Source: Ignelater luminosus (lineage: Eukaryota; Arthropoda; Insecta; Coleoptera; Elateridae). From it: a DNA stretch of 64,000 bases. The position numbers and the translations under genes were made by a program. The first letter of the stretch is position 1; the number at the start of each line of letters is the position of its first letter. The notes beneath the pieces were generated by a model that was not told the DNA's origin, did not search any database, and saw only the letters and a program-made list of their open reading frames with translations. Location of the stretch: contig VTPC01089972.1 in NCBI GenBank assembly GCA_011009095.1, positions 243,848-307,847 on the forward strand, in the 5' to 3' direction. Shown here piece after piece: positions 61,100-64,000 of this stretch.

Positions 61100-62215
61100 G
61101 AATCCTCCTATCACTGCTGACATACGTGTAGCTTGGGTTGCATACTCTTCAATGCACATTTTGATGGTCTTGGTGAGAAAATTCTGTGCTGTGAAGTAAA
61201 GGTCCTCATCTAATACTTTTATTATTGACTGCTTCAAATTCTCAGGCTTTTCCATGGCAATAACAGATTCTTAAAATTAACGACGCTTTCTGAATACGAC
61301 CCTAAGGCCATCGTGAGCTACATCGGGAAAGTGTGATGATTTCACGTCATGTTTCACATCGTGCTTCTTAACAAAAACCAGTAATATTACACTTCCATTG
61401 CCAATTTTCCATGCTGCCAATATTTGCAGTTATCCCATTGTTATCTCACAAGAACGAAGGCAAGAACTTTCCCAATAAGTTTTCAATCATTGAACATCCC
61501 TGAATCTTAAAGATGAATTCCAAATTCCATCTATTGCAACAATGCAACTCAACTTCAAATTCGGTACAGATCGATTTAGATGTTGGTTGACACCCTTAAT
61601 CTCCCATTTACTTTTAATTAGTATTTAGGCATGTGGAAGATTCTTTTTCCATACCCAATGTATTATGAATGATTTACGGAAAATGCGTAGTACTATAAGA
61701 GGCTCAAAGGTCTGATATTCGTTCCAGAGCGATTCGTCGATCTTCCAAGATCAAATCATGAACAGCATAGCTGTTTTTTGGTGTTGACAACTTTCCAGAT
61801 CTCTTTTCTTCTTCTTTTTTCTTTGTTCCCATTCAAGGCAGATATTAGATCACTAAATGGTACTCGACTTGTCAAAATTTAAATGTTTATCCGACATGCT
61901 TATTTGGAGAGACCAGAATTTGAAAAATAACTGCATGTTTTAAATCTTAAACTCTCGTCAAAGTTTGTACTTGCTTTCATGATAACGACGCTTGTTATGT
62001 GCATTAGAATGACCAACGCCAACTATTTATCAATAATCCTTCGTATATAAAAAAGAAGGATGAGAATCTAAAAGAACAAACTAATAAATTGATGATACAA
62101 TTATAAAGGCAAAAGAAAAGAATAGAAATACTAGAGAAGCAAATATGCAAAAAGAAGCTTGTCATCTCTAACACAAGATGTGAAAAGAGTAGGCAAAAAG
62201 TAGCCATGATCAAAC
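61100..62215. other. Less AT-rich stretch with broken coding-like pieces, unassigned
   Basis: On the minus strand short segments such as ENLKQSIIKVLDEDLYF (near 61235) and KKHDVKHDVKSSHFPDVAHD (near 61370-61310) look protein-like, but frames break every few dozen codons. I recognise no transposon motif. The minus-strand frame at 62213-62004 is a poly-Phe artefact. Confidence 0.25.
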
Positions 62216-62219
62216 TAAA

Positions 62220-63804
62220 TTAAGACATATCTCAGTGGAATTTAATTTAATAGATAAAAAAGTGGAGATCTTAAAAAAACTGATACAGATGACATAGGAA
62301 AAAAAGATATCTACGAGCAGCTGTAAAAAGTTTATGACAAATTACCAAAAAAAAAAAAAAAAATACAAGAAGGATATAAAAATACTTGTGGGAGATATGA
62401 ATACTAAAATAGGAAATAATAATGTAGGCAGAGAAAATATAATGAGTAAAGCAGATGTTGCTGAATGAAGAAAAATGGGAATATGTTCTTAGGCTTTTGT
62501 ACTTTAAATAATCTACTAATAGAAGGTTGTATATTCACCCACAAACTAATAGATAAACTAACATGGACATCATCCGATGGTACTACCAAAAACCAGATGG
62601 ACCATATATCATTAGACAGAAGATATAAGGGTTGTCTTTTAGATGTTGGAGCCATGAGAGGCGCATATATATATATATATATAGCCACAGACCATGAACT
62701 AGTTAGAGCAAAACTTAAAATTAGACTCCAAACACAAATAAAAAGGAAGCAGCAAAGACAGAGATACTATACGCAGTGGCTATGGAAAAACGAAGAAATC
62801 CAAAACTAAATATAATAAAATGGAAAACCTTAGTAATTACTGTATTGAAGAGCTACAATGCAATTATAAAGAAATTCCCCAAGATACTGCAAAAGAAGTA
62901 ATTGATACAACTCAAACTACAACAAAAGAATAGATGCCTAGAGATACATGAAAATTAATGAAAGAGAAAAACGGTATAAAGCCAAAGACGCTGAACAAAA
63001 GAAGAGAAGATAGGAAAACAGAATTGAAAAACTTATACTAATTGAAAAATAAATAAGACAAAAGAAACACTTGTAAAGATAGAAGAGTACAAATCAAAAA
63101 ATTCCTAAGAATAGCAGAAAATGTAGCAGCAATATATGGCATGGAGATAGGATAGTGTACGACAAAAATCGGAAAATAATAAGGAAAAGAGACAGCAAAC
63201 AACTACACTTACGAGATAAAGAAGGTAATCTACTAAAAATAGAAACGCAAATATAAAAGCTAAGTATCTCAAAGAGAAGGTGTAGATGACAGTTATGTGA
63301 CTGAATATCGGAGGCTTGACGTGCCTATAAACGAACCCACAAGATAAGAAATTTTAGATGCTATACAAAAACTCGAAAATGGAAAAGCTGCCGGTATTGA
63401 CAACGTGGCATGGGACTTACTTAAAATAGGAATTGATGTAAATGCAGAAATTCTCCACTGTCTACTTAACAAGATTTGAACCGTAGAACAATTACCAAGC
63501 GACTGGCAAGGAGGTCGTATCATTACATTACCAACAAGAAAACGGTGATAAGACCATCATCTGTGGTAACTGGCGAGCAATCACACTTCTGAACCATGCA
63601 AGCAAAATATTAACTAGCATTATACTGCAAAGGGTAAAAATTATTAAAAATGGTGAACTAAGGGACAACAATGCGGGTTTCAGAGCAAGTAGACGAAATT
63701 TATACATTGAGAATAATAATAGAAGAGGTCATAAAATGGCAGAAAAAATATATTTCGGATTAATTGACTTTAAGAAAGCCTTTGACAAAGTTGATAGAAA
63801 TATA
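62220..63804 (+). mobile_element. LINE remnant on the plus strand: endonuclease end, linker and RT start, cut by a mariner
   Basis: The plus strand reads KKDIYEQL and KVYDKLP near 62305. ILVGDMNTKIGNNN follows near 62385 (the GDxN endonuclease block, separated by a poly-A run at 62349-62363). An open frame at 62465-62809 contains LLIEGCIFTHKLIDKLTWTS, KNQMDHISL and ATDHELVRAKLK, the C-terminal endonuclease with the conserved SDH-type motif. The RT begins near 63355 with AIQKLENGKAAGIDNVAWDL and continues to QLPSDWQGGRII. The last clear block is YFGLIDFKKAFDKVDR at 63750-63795 (RT motif A with catalytic Asp). Many stops interrupt it. The sequence ends abruptly at a TA (63803-63804), where a mariner begins. 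This is the only LINE here in sense with the receptor exon. Confidence 0.88.
62662..62682 (+). repeat. (AT)n microsatellite within the LINE
   Basis: A run of alternating at (catatatatatatatatatat) interrupts the endonuclease C-terminal region and adds a Tyr-Ile run to the translation. Confidence 0.8.
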
Positions 63805-64000
63805 CAAGGAGGTACCCAAAAACAATCGGATTTTCTAAACGCCATGTATTAAATTTTTGTGTACAAAACAACTTTACTACCTTCAAAGGACTCTCTATTA
63901 CACTTAATGCATTTGTCCAATCTGCGATTCCATGCCTCGTTTTATTCTTCACCCCTGTTACGTCATCAAAACGCTGCTCTTTCATTTCCCTCTTTATTTT
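63805..64000 (-). mobile_element. 3' end of a mariner inserted in the LINE, truncated by the window edge
   Basis: Starting after the TA at 63803-63804, the sequence caaggaggtacccaaaaaca looks like a mariner terminal repeat. On the minus strand, reading in from 64000, KREMKEQRFDDVTGVKNKT matches the segment after the third catalytic Asp (LKxxRFDDxExVKxxx). After a frameshift AWNRRLDKCIKCNRESFEG follows, with SKVVL, the usual end of a mariner transposase (W[KN]RRxDKCIxxxGxYFEG). The frameshift makes it inactive. The rest of the transposase and the other terminus lie beyond the window. Confidence 0.8.

Overview
This window looks like animal nuclear DNA, most likely from an insect or other arthropod with a large, AT-rich, transposon-filled genome. 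There are no operons or dense genes. Long AT-rich stretches alternate with decayed copies of LINE retrotransposons, mariner transposons and satellite-like repeats. The only confident host gene segment is one coding exon (6823-7423, + strand). It encodes the N-terminus and first two membrane helices of a class A neuropeptide GPCR that closely resembles arthropod SIFamide receptors. It ends in a canonical GTAAGT donor, and I could not find its next exon. If the gene is intact and the next exon lies outside the window, almost all of the remaining sequence (about 56 kb) is one intron.

Layout. 1-4740: LINE fragments on the minus strand and a broken mariner on the plus strand. 4741-6822: AT-rich DNA leading into a CpG-rich block that may be the receptor promoter and 5' leader. 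6823-7423: receptor exon. 7424-11500: AT-rich intron with a small GC-rich island and a strong hairpin (9993-10067). 11545-17200: satellite-related fragment, mariner, a ~220-bp repeat, LINE RT fragment and a second mariner. 18750-18892: possible unrecognised exon on the minus strand. 20193-20841: hAT-like non-autonomous element filled with GC-rich minisatellite. 22690-25130: most of a LINE, from endonuclease through RT. 25130-31900: mostly featureless. 31930-33920: Jockey-like RT plus RNase H remnant and a mariner scrap. 34345-34812: array of ~21-bp near-palindromes. 41690-47560: ~5.9-kb degenerate satellite. 49540-53790: a repeat family in two or three direct copies, interrupted by a second hAT-like minisatellite element (51109-51855). 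53790-62200: AT-rich DNA with a dispersed repeat pair, a tRNA-like scrap and an LTR-like block. 62220-64000: plus-strand LINE cut by a mariner at 63805.

Five of six LINE remnants and four of five mariner remnants lie antisense to the receptor exon, as expected if sense insertions in an intron are selected against. I found no CRISPR array, no rRNA, no intact tRNA and no intact transposon gene. The points most worth following up are the miRNA-like hairpin, the minisatellite-filled hAT-like elements, the degenerate satellite, the frame-preserving ~220-bp repeat and the unrecognised minus-strand exon candidate.
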